DNA from: Herbaspirillum hiltneri N3
Lineage (GTDB): Bacteria; Pseudomonadota; Gammaproteobacteria; Burkholderiales; Burkholderiaceae_D
Reading direction: 5' to 3'
Assembly: GCF_001267925.1 (NCBI RefSeq)
Contig: NZ_CP011409.1
Coordinates: 4,154,001 to 4,218,000, forward strand
DNA length: 64,000 bases
The notes under the pieces were generated by a model that was not told where the DNA came from, did no database searches, and saw only the letters and a list, made by a program, of their open reading frames with translations. A program made the translations under genes and the position numbers. Shown piece by piece: positions 57,203 to 64,000 of the stretch (positions are counted from its first letter, which is position 1; each line of letters begins with the position of its first letter).

Positions 57203-57868
57203 ATGAAAATAAGCTTGCTTCGCTGGCTTCAGCTACTAGCATTTCTGGGGATGACCGTCGCGTTGAACGGCTGCGGAGAAACCGTGAACACGAACGACAA
57301 GGAAAAGAAGGTGCTGCCGACAATTGAGGCGAAGATCGGTGATACTTGGGACGAGGCGATCCAGCATTCGACCTTCAAGCTAGGACCGCTGCCTACGCCT
57401 GTTGGCTTCGTCACCGACCAGCCGCATACCTTTATCTATCGAGACCCGCATCATCGGATGCAACTCGATAATGTCGGATACATGAATGTAAACGTCGGTT
57501 ACGGGCACACCACAATTCGCTCATTCGGCATTGGCGTATACCGACAATCAGCGGAGACGGACGAGACCTGGCGGCGGCTGCAAGATATAGCCCGCCAGAT
57601 GGAGCAGGCTGGATGGATACTGGACGACGAGATGAACAAGCACAATCCGGTGTCCAAGTCTGCTGATCAGTTGAGAAAAAAATATATTAATTTACCCGGC
57701 GGTGCACAAGGAGTACAAAAAATATGGTACGACGACTACGGCAACGAAGCATGGGTATTGTTAGCCAAAACAATCACGGGTCATGAACCAGGCGAAGAGC
57801 CCCGCTTTAATGTGGTGCTGCAAATCCAGGTGGCGCTACATCCTAAGAAATCAAACGGCCAGAAGTAA
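57203..57868 (+). CDS. Hypothetical lipoprotein
   Basis: 221 residues. Signal peptide with lipobox LNGC at about residues 18-21 (LAFLGMTVALNGCGE), so a lipid-anchored periplasmic or outer membrane protein. The body contains GVYRQSAETDETWRRLQDIA and KYINLPGGAQGVQKIWYDDY. ATG 57203 is chosen because it directly begins the signal peptide; an upstream in-frame ATG at 57119 would bury it. No family recognised. Between repeat copies 17 and 18. Confidence 0.75.
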   Translation: MKISLLRWLQLLAFLGMTVALNGCGETVNTNDKEKKVLPTIEAKIGDTWDEAIQHSTFKLGPLPTPVGFVTDQPHTFIYRDPHHRMQLDNVGYMNVNVGYGHTTIRSFGIGVYRQSAETDETWRRLQDIARQMEQAGWILDDEMNKHNPVSKSADQLRKKYINLPGGAQGVQKIWYDDYGNEAWVLLAKTITGHEPGEEPRFNVVLQIQVALHPKKSNGQK

Positions 57869-57939
57869 TATCTATGACAAGCGCATGTACATTTGATAAT
57901 TGTCGACAGCAACTCTAACTATCGGCGCAGTCAGAGGAG

Positions 57940-57963
57940 GTCCGCAATCGACCAGCAGCGGGC
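57940..57963 (+). repeat. 24-bp cassette-boundary repeat, copy 18 (core variant)
   Basis: Left half GTCCGCAAT, core CGACCA, right half GCAGCGGGC. Confidence 0.82.
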
Positions 57964-57990
57964 ATTACGAAATGACGAGTAAGAAGGCCA

Positions 57991-58539
57991 TTGAAAACAG
58001 AATCGGCAAAAAATACTATGCACTCAAGAACTGTAGCGTTTCTCGATGACCTCGCAGAGGTCCAATGGTTTTCTCAGGTCGGAAAAGTTATGAAGCCTAA
58101 CGATCACATTGAAACGATCTTTGTTTCGAACTGGGATCAGGCAGTGGCTCACTGTACGTCATCGGCGTCCGATGACGCATCTGTAGAATCATTGAATCAA
58201 ATTTCTATGTATTTGCATCAAAACCATAGAGATGCGTATCAACTATGGAATACCAAAATTGCTGAAATGAAGCCCCATATTGCATATCTTCTCAGCAACA
58301 AAAAAAGAAATGAAGCAGGCAATGAAAATGGCATGCCTGACGACTTGATCTATAAGTTCTCTAGTAGCGATATGTTGCGCATTTGTATTGCCTTTGAATA
58401 TTCGGATTTCTATCAATCGAGGTATTACAGCGAATTGGCGTATTGGTATTTAAACGGTCATTTTCCTTGCAGCTGGGTCGGTGATGTGGCAGAGGATTTT
58501 GAGGATGCATTTAGTCTAGGAAAACTAGTCGTTTTCTAG
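57991..58539 (+). CDS. Hypothetical protein, start uncertain
   Basis: 182 residues from a TTG at 57991 with AGAAGG upstream, or 173 from ATG 58018 without a ribosome site. Soluble; includes FLDDLAEVQWFSQVGKVMKP and FYQSRYYSELAYWYLNGHFP. A different frame starting at ATG 57972 reads TSKKAIENRIGKKYYALKNC before stopping, and this looks like a plausible original N-terminus, so an early frameshift is possible. No family recognised. Between repeat copies 18 and 19. Confidence 0.62.
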   Translation: MKTESAKNTMHSRTVAFLDDLAEVQWFSQVGKVMKPNDHIETIFVSNWDQAVAHCTSSASDDASVESLNQISMYLHQNHRDAYQLWNTKIAEMKPHIAYLLSNKKRNEAGNENGMPDDLIYKFSSSDMLRICIAFEYSDFYQSRYYSELAYWYLNGHFPCSWVGDVAEDFEDAFSLGKLVVF

Positions 58540-58571
58540 TGCATTCTGTATTCACAGGTCGAAGCAGCATA

Positions 58572-58595
58572 GTCAGCAATCGGCCAGTAGCTGCC
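58572..58595 (+). repeat. 24-bp cassette-boundary repeat, copy 19
   Basis: Left half GTCAGCAAT, core CGGCCA, right half GTAGCTGCC. Confidence 0.85.
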
Positions 58596-58644
58596 GTACG
58601 TTGAATAGTAAAATGCTTAATGAAAATCGGCCCGCCACACACAC

Positions 58645-59676
58645 TCAGCTTCCCACCAGCCCCAGCCGAATGAGGCTCTCTGCCGTTGCCACGATCGCGT
58701 CTTCTCGCGAGCGCGGAGTCCATCCGAGCAGGCGTTGCGCTTTTTCACTGGTGGCGTTCAGATTGATCCCCAAGAGCGGTACGGCAGCGCGCATTGTCGG
58801 ATTTTGATTGGCGGCCAGGCGCGCCATCCAGTTGGGCATCACGCGCGTGGGTACCTTACCGGCCCTGTCGCCAAGGCGGCGGCGCAAGACGTCAGCGAGT
58901 TCGATCATCCATATGCTCTCACCGGAAATTGCCAGGAAGCGTTCACCGGCAGCGGCAGGATCGGTCATCGCCCGCAGGTGCAGATCGGCGACGTCGCGCA
59001 CGTCGACGAAGCCGGAATTAATCTTCAGGCATGCCGGCTGGCCATCCAGCATGAACTTGATCAGGCGAATCGAGTGCGAGAAATCCTCGCCCAGCACCGG
59101 GCCGAGGACTGCCACCGGATTGATCGCCGCCAACTCCATACCACGTCCCTCTTCAGCGATAAACTCCCAAGCCGCGCGTTCGGCGAGGGTCTTGGACTTC
59201 TGATACGGCGCGACTGATCCACTATTGAGGTCGCTCCAGTCGGTTTCATCGAAAGGCCGCTTCATGGGAGGATGACCGACGCCAATCGCGCCGAAGGCGG
59301 AAGTCAGCACCACGCGCTTGACGCCGGCATCTCGCGCGGCGCGAAGCACACGCAAATTGCCGTCTACTGCGGGCCTGATCCAATCCTCTTCCAGCACTTG
59401 GTCGCCCGATGGCGTAGGCGAAGCACCGTGCATAACGTAGCTGCATCCGGCAGCAGCTTCGCCCCATCCCAAGTCTGTACCGAGGTCGGTCGCGACAAAG
59501 GACAAGCGATCGCCCGCATCAACGCCGCCAACCTTGAGGTAGCTGCGGACCTCCCCTTCCCGCTCCAGATCGCGCACCGTGGTGCGCACCCGATAGCCTG
59601 CTTGCAGCAGCGCAATCATGCAGTACTGCGCAATGAATCCGGTCCCGCCAGTTACCAGTACTAAGGTATCGCTCAT
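58645..59676 (-). CDS. NAD-dependent epimerase/dehydratase family aldehyde reductase
   Basis: Extended SDR of 343 residues, related to dihydroflavonol reductase-like enzymes that reduce aldehydes or ketones with NADPH. Cofactor motif LVTGGTGFIAQYCMIALLQ, active-site YQKSK in SVAPYQKSKTLAER, and late RLLGWTPRSREDAI. The start at 59676 has AGGGAAA upstream; the longer frame would add 45 unrelated residues. It is divergent from an AraC-type gene, which probably regulates it. GC-richer than the small cassette genes beside it. Confidence 0.9.
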   Translation of the reverse strand: MSDTLVLVTGGTGFIAQYCMIALLQAGYRVRTTVRDLEREGEVRSYLKVGGVDAGDRLSFVATDLGTDLGWGEAAAGCSYVMHGASPTPSGDQVLEEDWIRPAVDGNLRVLRAARDAGVKRVVLTSAFGAIGVGHPPMKRPFDETDWSDLNSGSVAPYQKSKTLAERAAWEFIAEEGRGMELAAINPVAVLGPVLGEDFSHSIRLIKFMLDGQPACLKINSGFVDVRDVADLHLRAMTDPAAAGERFLAISGESIWMIELADVLRRRLGDRAGKVPTRVMPNWMARLAANQNPTMRAAVPLLGINLNATSEKAQRLLGWTPRSREDAIVATAESLIRLGLVGS

Positions 59677-59795
59677 GTCATTTCCCTGATTACGCGCCAG
59701 CTGAAGTAGCCAGCGCCAAAGTAGAGAGAAGATAAGGCTTTGAGCTCGTATTATGAATACTTGTAAATCCTCATTACTTGCGCAATAGTACGGAA

Positions 59796-60719
59796 ATGCA
59801 GACAGATCCATTCTCCGACATCCTTAAATTCACGCGTGCCGAATCGCTCGCCACCGGCGGTTTCACGGCGGGAGGCAGGTGGGCCATCCGCTTCCCGGCA
59901 CCGGAAAAAATCAAGTTCTTCGCGGTGGTGAAGGGAAGCTGCTGGATCGAGCTCGACGGAGAACCGGAACCGATTCGCTTCGACACCGGCGACGTCGGTC
60001 TGCTGACGGCGCCACGCGCATTTACGCTGGCCAGCGCACCTGGCGTGCCGGCAGTCGACGCCATGGCATTGTTCTCAGGATCGGGCAATGCAACGGCAAT
60101 GGTCGGGGACGGGCAAGACTTCGAGCATATCGGCGGACACGTCCTGCTCGACCCGACCAGCGGCAGACTGCTACGGGATGTCTTGCCGGCATGGATACAT
60201 GTTCCCGCCACGACGCCGCAAGCAGCCAGTTTTCGATGGCTGCTGGGACAGCTGATGGACGAGCGAGCAGCCAGCTTGCCGGGCAGCCAGCTGGCGTCGG
60301 CCCAGCTGGCGCAGTTGCTGTTCATTCAGATCTTGCGAGCACATCTGAATAATTCAGGGCCTGCGCCGACCGGTTGGCTGCGCGCGCTGGGTGAACCCCG
60401 ACTTGCCCCCGCATTACGCCTGATGCACGGGGACCCCGGTCGCGCATGGCATCTGGAAGAACTCGCCGAAGCCTGCGCCATGTCCCGCACGACCTTTGCT
60501 TCGCGTTTCAAGACTGCCGCCGGCGTGGCGCCACTCACCTACCTTACCGAGTGGCGCATGCGCCTCGCGCAACGCGCTTTGCGCGAAGGAAATTTGCCGG
60601 TCGCCACAATGGCGCAGTCGCTGGGCTATACGTCAGAGAGTGCTTTCAGCAATGCGTTCAAGCGCATCACAGGAACATCACCGAAGACTTATCGGATAAC
60701 AGCGCGAGCCGGCAGTTGA
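59796..60719 (+). CDS. AraC family transcriptional regulator with cupin domain
   Basis: 307 residues. N-terminal cupin domain (about 1-170: RWAIRFPAPEKIKFFAVVKG, CWIELDGEPEPIRFDTGDVG), C-terminal AraC DNA-binding domain (WHLEELAEACAMSRTTFASR, VATMAQSLGYTSESAFSNAF). ATG 59796 is the likely start; a TTG six codons upstream is possible. It faces away from the aldehyde reductase gene over 119 bp, the standard layout of a regulator and its target. The reductase-AraC pair fills the interval between repeat copies 19 and 20. Confidence 0.9.
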   Translation: MQTDPFSDILKFTRAESLATGGFTAGGRWAIRFPAPEKIKFFAVVKGSCWIELDGEPEPIRFDTGDVGLLTAPRAFTLASAPGVPAVDAMALFSGSGNATAMVGDGQDFEHIGGHVLLDPTSGRLLRDVLPAWIHVPATTPQAASFRWLLGQLMDERAASLPGSQLASAQLAQLLFIQILRAHLNNSGPAPTGWLRALGEPRLAPALRLMHGDPGRAWHLEELAEACAMSRTTFASRFKTAAGVAPLTYLTEWRMRLAQRALREGNLPVATMAQSLGYTSESAFSNAFKRITGTSPKTYRITARAGS

Positions 60720-60753
60720 CGGGGTCAGGACGCGATCCGTTAAGATGCGACAT

Positions 60754-60777
60754 GTCCGTAACGGACAGAAAACAGAC
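60754..60777 (+). repeat. 24-bp cassette-boundary repeat, copy 20 (core variant)
   Basis: Left part GTCCGTAA, core CGGACA, right part GAAAACAGAC; the left half is one base shorter and the right one longer. Confidence 0.78.
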
Positions 60778-60802
60778 CTCTCAACATACCAAGATTGCGA
60801 AC

Positions 60803-61213
60803 ATGGATTATTACCTTCGCGAAGAAGTACCTAGTGCAACCACCTACGTTGAAATAAGATTAGCCGCAGGGCTGAGTAGAAAATCCATTGAAGCTGCCAC
60901 CATTGGCCTGCAGAATGGCCTATTCAGCGTCGTTGTGTACGCCGAAGACACGCCGGTTGGAATTGGCCGGATAGTTGGTGATGGTGGATGTTTCTTTGAG
61001 GTAGTGGATATTGCCGTCCTGCCGGATCATCAAAAAAAGGGACTCGGTCGCATGATTATGGAACGTCTAATGGCATTCATCCATGAAACCGCACCAGCAA
61101 CAGCCTACGTCAGCCTGATGGCCGATCACGGAACGCCTGAATTTTATAAACGATACGGCTTTGAGGTCTCAATGCCGCCTCAAAAGGCCGGAATGTTCTT
61201 GCGAATCACTTAG
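60803..61213 (+). CDS. GNAT family N-acetyltransferase
   Basis: 136 residues. Acetyl-CoA binding block VDIAVLPDHQKKGLGRMIME with the Q/RxxGxG/A pattern (QKKGLG), then AYVSLMADHGTPEFYKRYGF and a final MPPQKAGMFLRI. Such small acetyltransferases modify amines on proteins, antibiotics or metabolites; the substrate here is unknown. ATG 60803 starts MDYYLREEVP. It is a single-gene unit, and its stop codon overlaps the first base of repeat copy 21. Confidence 0.9.
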   Translation: MDYYLREEVPSATTYVEIRLAAGLSRKSIEAATIGLQNGLFSVVVYAEDTPVGIGRIVGDGGCFFEVVDIAVLPDHQKKGLGRMIMERLMAFIHETAPATAYVSLMADHGTPEFYKRYGFEVSMPPQKAGMFLRIT

Positions 61214-61235
61214 TCAGCTCCGGCCAGAAGCGAAC
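61213..61235 (+). repeat. Cassette-boundary repeat, copy 21 (23 bp)
   Basis: Left part GTCAGCTC, core CGGCCA, right half GAAGCGAAC. Right edge of the array. Confidence 0.8.
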
Positions 61236-61268
61236 CTTCAGAAAAAGAAAATCAACTACGAAAACCTC

Positions 61269-62843
61269 TCAAGCGGCCTCCTCATCAAAGCAAAGTATTC
61301 GGTTCCGTGCTTGAGGGGAAAACTCGCGAAATATCACCTGATCTCGTCCTTGGTCCTTTGCAAGATATAGGCCCTCGTCTGCCGCCTCGATCATTTTGCG
61401 CGGTGTTATTGCATGGCCGGGCTCAACGGCAATCGACGTAACTCCGACGCTCACAGTGATAAATCCGGTACCGCTGGAAGCGTGCTCGATTTTTTCTTCG
61501 TGAAGGCTATTGATCAGCGAGCGCGCTACGATCAACGCACCAGCCTTATCGCACTCCGGCAATATGACCGCAAATTCTTCTCCTCCGTAGCGAGCGACCA
61601 CATCGCCCTCCCGCTGAACAGCTGTCTGGATGGCTGCAGCTACTCGCTGCAGGCAGACGTCCCCGGCTGCATGTCCATAGGTATCGTTGAATCGTTTGAA
61701 GTGATCGACGTCGACCATGATGAGGGATAGTATCCCTCCCGAACGGTTGAGCAGAGCTAGTTGTGACGAAAGCGAATCGTCAAAGTAACGCCGGTTGAAA
61801 ACAGCAGTGAGTCCATCTTTCTGAGATTGAGCTTCCAGCGTCTTATAAAGACTTTCAAGCTTACGCTTCGACTTGATTGCGTCCAGCTCTGCAACCTCTC
61901 TACGCTTGACTTGCGCAACCATTTTCGTACCGCCGTAGTACAAGATGATCAGCACCGCCGCCACGCCAATCACGCGAACCCAGACATGGAACATCCATTC
62001 GGCGAGCACTTCATCTTTTGACATCGCTACGATGATAAACAGCGGATGGTCAGCCAGATATCTGAAACTGTTAATCCGGACGACGCCATCCTGAGTCGAA
62101 CGTATTTCCACGGAACCGGATCCTGAACGCCTCACATGTTCCTGAAACAGAGGTGAATTCTCCAAATTTTTGCCGACGGAGTCAGGAAGAAGTGGGCGTC
62201 TATGCAATACGGTACCGTCGAGGCTTCCCAACATGATCGCCCCATTTTTACCGATGTCGAATTGTGCGTAAAAACGCTGAAAAAAAGATAAATCGATAGT
62301 ACCAAGCACTACCCCGCCGAATGAACCGTCAATCTTGTTGATGCGTCGGCTAATCGTGAGTATCCACTGTCCGGTTGATTTACTTTTGATCGGCTTTCCA
62401 ATGAATGGCTTCTCTACACGATGGAGACGGTGATAAATGAAGTAATCGCGGTCTGAATTATTGAATCTTTTCTCCAAGGTCGGCTGAGAATTTACAACCC
62501 AATTCCCTTGGTCATCATAGACGAACAGGCCCGCAAGCTGAGGCAGGCCACCGACGCGGCTCACCATCAGATCATGAGTACGCGCGAGTCCCGATTTGGA
62601 ATTGCCATCTTTTTCCAGTCGTTCAAGGAGACCCAGCAGGACGATGTCGACCTCGTTGAACGTCTGATCGGCGTGTTGGGCCAGCGCCATAGCGACATTC
62701 GACGTCGCTCTAGTGGACTCTGTGAGTTCGACATCATGCTCTCGCAGCCCCGACCAGAATTCGAGCACCACGATGACGAGACATACCGACACAACGAAAA
62801 TTCTCGCTACGCCTGACGCAGATATTCTTGATCGGTTAAACAT
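61269..62843 (-). CDS. Cache-domain diguanylate cyclase
   Basis: 524 residues, inner membrane. Membrane segment at about 13-30, periplasmic double-Cache-type sensor domain (about 35-280; GLFVYDDQGNWVVNSQPTLE, WILTISRRINKIDGSFGGVV), second membrane segment at about 283-303, a coiled linker, then a GGDEF domain with active-site RYGGEEFAVILPE and an inhibitory RxxD (REGD) five residues before it. It should make c-di-GMP in response to a periplasmic ligand. It follows a small membrane protein gene by 14 nt on the same strand. Confidence 0.94.
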   Translation of the reverse strand: MFNRSRISASGVARIFVVSVCLVIVVLEFWSGLREHDVELTESTRATSNVAMALAQHADQTFNEVDIVLLGLLERLEKDGNSKSGLARTHDLMVSRVGGLPQLAGLFVYDDQGNWVVNSQPTLEKRFNNSDRDYFIYHRLHRVEKPFIGKPIKSKSTGQWILTISRRINKIDGSFGGVVLGTIDLSFFQRFYAQFDIGKNGAIMLGSLDGTVLHRRPLLPDSVGKNLENSPLFQEHVRRSGSGSVEIRSTQDGVVRINSFRYLADHPLFIIVAMSKDEVLAEWMFHVWVRVIGVAAVLIILYYGGTKMVAQVKRREVAELDAIKSKRKLESLYKTLEAQSQKDGLTAVFNRRYFDDSLSSQLALLNRSGGILSLIMVDVDHFKRFNDTYGHAAGDVCLQRVAAAIQTAVQREGDVVARYGGEEFAVILPECDKAGALIVARSLINSLHEEKIEHASSGTGFITVSVGVTSIAVEPGHAITPRKMIEAADEGLYLAKDQGRDQVIFREFSPQARNRILCFDEEAA

Positions 62844-62857
62844 TCAGCACCTCTTGC

Positions 62858-63124
62858 TCAGCTTTGCCTCTCGAGCTGTTTGCATATCGACGCAGCTTCG
62901 TCCAGGGCTCTTCTTCGTTCTCTTTCGGGACACACCGCATACTGTTCCATGTACACCATGTGGGCCAGATGCTGGGCGAAGTCTTCGGCCTCTTTTGCTT
63001 CGCGCTCAATTGCCGCATTGTTTAGAGAACGAAGAAGCCGCCATGCCATCGCCACGCCGATACAAAGAAGCGCCAATAGGCCGAATACATGGATTTTTCC
63101 TTGCCAGAAATCGGTGAATTCCAA
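62858..63124 (-). CDS. Small membrane protein upstream of the diguanylate cyclase
   Basis: 88 residues: one membrane segment (VFGLLALLCIGVAMAWRLL at about 13-31), then a charged helical cytoplasmic tail (NNAAIEREAKEAEDFAQHLA, ERERRRALDEAASICKQLER). The start is a TTG at 63124 with AAAGG 6-7 nt before it. No family recognised. The 14-nt distance to the cyclase gene indicates one operon; a role in modulating or anchoring the cyclase is possible but not shown. Confidence 0.65.
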   Translation of the reverse strand: MEFTDFWQGKIHVFGLLALLCIGVAMAWRLLRSLNNAAIEREAKEAEDFAQHLAHMVYMEQYAVCPERERRRALDEAASICKQLERQS

Positions 63125-63468
63125 GTTGCGCCTTTGAAGAAACGAAGGTCGACTGCCTATTCCACGATAAAAGCATACTCAATAGAATGTTGTCCGCATA
63201 TAGGGGATTTCCTGAATGGGCGTGAGGCATGAAGCCTCCCAGCGAAAGCCCCCGCATCCCTGCGCTTTCCGGCATCGGCCTACTGCTGCGCAGGTTGGCG
63301 ATGGCGTAGCACGAAGACCCAACGTCCAGATATGATGAGCATTCACCCCGGGGAAAGGATGCGTCTTACAACAAAAATGAGAACGAGGCTGGATGCCGAG
63401 TCGATGCTCTGACTCTGGCGACGCGCAATCCACAATTGTTGAACAACGCTTCTCTAAGGGAGTAGGAA
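63125..63468. promoter_or_regulatory. Divergent region before the last chemoreceptor
   Basis: 344 bp with no credible gene. It should hold promoters for the small membrane protein-cyclase unit and the chemoreceptor gene; I see no strong consensus. Confidence 0.35.
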
Positions 63469-64000
63469 ATGACCAATCTGAAGGTATCCACAAGGCTCAC
63501 TATTGGTTTTACAGTCGTATTGGCAGCACTGATTGCAGTGGCAATCTTTGGCATCTCCGGAATGTCGAGTCTCAGGGAGAAGCTGAACGAAATTACCTAT
63601 GTCAACAATGCCGAGGCAAAGTTGGCGAACCAAATGGCAACGAGCGTGCAAACTCGCGCTCTTGTCGTAAGAAATCTGGCCTTGTTTACGGATCAGCAGC
63701 TTATTAACAGCGAGTTGGCTCGCCTCAAACCGCTAGAGAAGAAATACGCCGATGCTTATCAAGAACTAGGCAAGCTATTTACGCAGGCGCCAGGAACTAC
63801 CCAGAAGGAGCGTGAACTATACGCGGCGCTAAAATCCGACGAAGCAGCAGTAACCCCTCTTCTGGAGAAAGCCGCTGCGCTGGGAGCGAGTAACGATGTC
63901 GCCTCGATCACCCCCCTTCTTGTTCAAGAAATTCGCCCCAAACAAACGATCTGGCTAAATCGTCTTGCAGAACTCGTCAATCTTGAAGACCAGCTCAATG
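63469..64000 (+). CDS. Methyl-accepting chemotaxis protein, 3' end outside window
   Basis: The reading frame from ATG 63469 is open to the window edge (177 codons). AGGGAGTAGGAA precedes the start. It begins MTNLKVSTRLTIGFTVVLAA, with a membrane segment at about 10-30, followed by a four-helix-bundle periplasmic domain (ANQMATSVQTRALVVRNLAL, KYADAYQELGKLFTQ). This matches the N-terminal half of chemoreceptors like the two others in this window; HAMP and signalling domains lie beyond the edge. Confidence 0.88.
   Translation, partial: MTNLKVSTRLTIGFTVVLAALIAVAIFGISGMSSLREKLNEITYVNNAEAKLANQMATSVQTRALVVRNLALFTDQQLINSELARLKPLEKKYADAYQELGKLFTQAPGTTQKERELYAALKSDEAAVTPLLEKAAALGASNDVASITPLLVQEIRPKQTIWLNRLAELVNLEDQLN

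Overview
The window is a chromosomal segment of a betaproteobacterium, most likely an Oxalobacteraceae member close to Herbaspirillum. The evidence is the GC-rich codon use of the left half, the gene order carAB-greA-yhbY-rlmE-ftsH-folP-glmM, and protein sequences typical of that family. I did no database search, so the genus is an inference.

Positions 1-35.6 kb are core genome: the 3' part of a class A penicillin-binding protein, a tRNA-Arg(CCU) gene split by a 240-nt group I intron, an ECF sigma factor, two c-type cytochromes, phoB, glmM, folP, ftsH, rlmE, yhbY, greA, carB, carA, recQ, two tandem uppP genes, an aceE-type E1 gene with a divergent Lrp-type regulator, a chemoreceptor, an EAL protein, a DadA-like oxidoreductase with a branched-chain amino acid type ABC transporter, a flavin reductase, a GlxA-type regulator and a TehA/SLAC1 channel. 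One thing is badly wrong in this core: carA has lost its first ~36 codons and recQ its last codons, and the two are joined in one continuous sequence at about 16,990.

From about 35.6 kb the sequence becomes visibly more AT-rich and accessory. The central finding is a 24-bp imperfect palindrome found 21 times, always in the same orientation: left half near GTCCGCAAT, core CGGCCA, right half near GAAGCGGAC. Copies lie at 36.8-39.2 kb and 48.9-61.2 kb. Most separate one small, mostly unknown + strand gene from the next: a SUKH (SMI1/KNR4) protein, a sirtuin, a DUF1877 protein, lipoproteins, small membrane proteins and a GNAT acetyltransferase. One 616-bp unit occurs twice, 13,855 bp apart. The copies are identical as far as I could compare, and identity starts at the CGGCCA core of one repeat and stops at the CGGCCA core of the next. 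This is what a movable gene-cassette array would look like, with the palindrome as exchange site. The repeats do not fit integron attC sites, and no recombinase lies in the window.

A 9.7-kb block without repeats (39.2-48.9 kb) splits the array. It holds glutaminase, an M20 amidohydrolase, a divergent LysR regulator, a polar amino acid ABC transporter, a chemoreceptor and a periplasmic binding protein, and looks like a unit for sensing and using amino acids or amides. Two divergent reductase/regulator pairs (SDR-LysR and epimerase-AraC) also lie between repeats. The right end has a Cache-GGDEF diguanylate cyclase with a small membrane protein, and the start of another chemoreceptor cut by the window edge.
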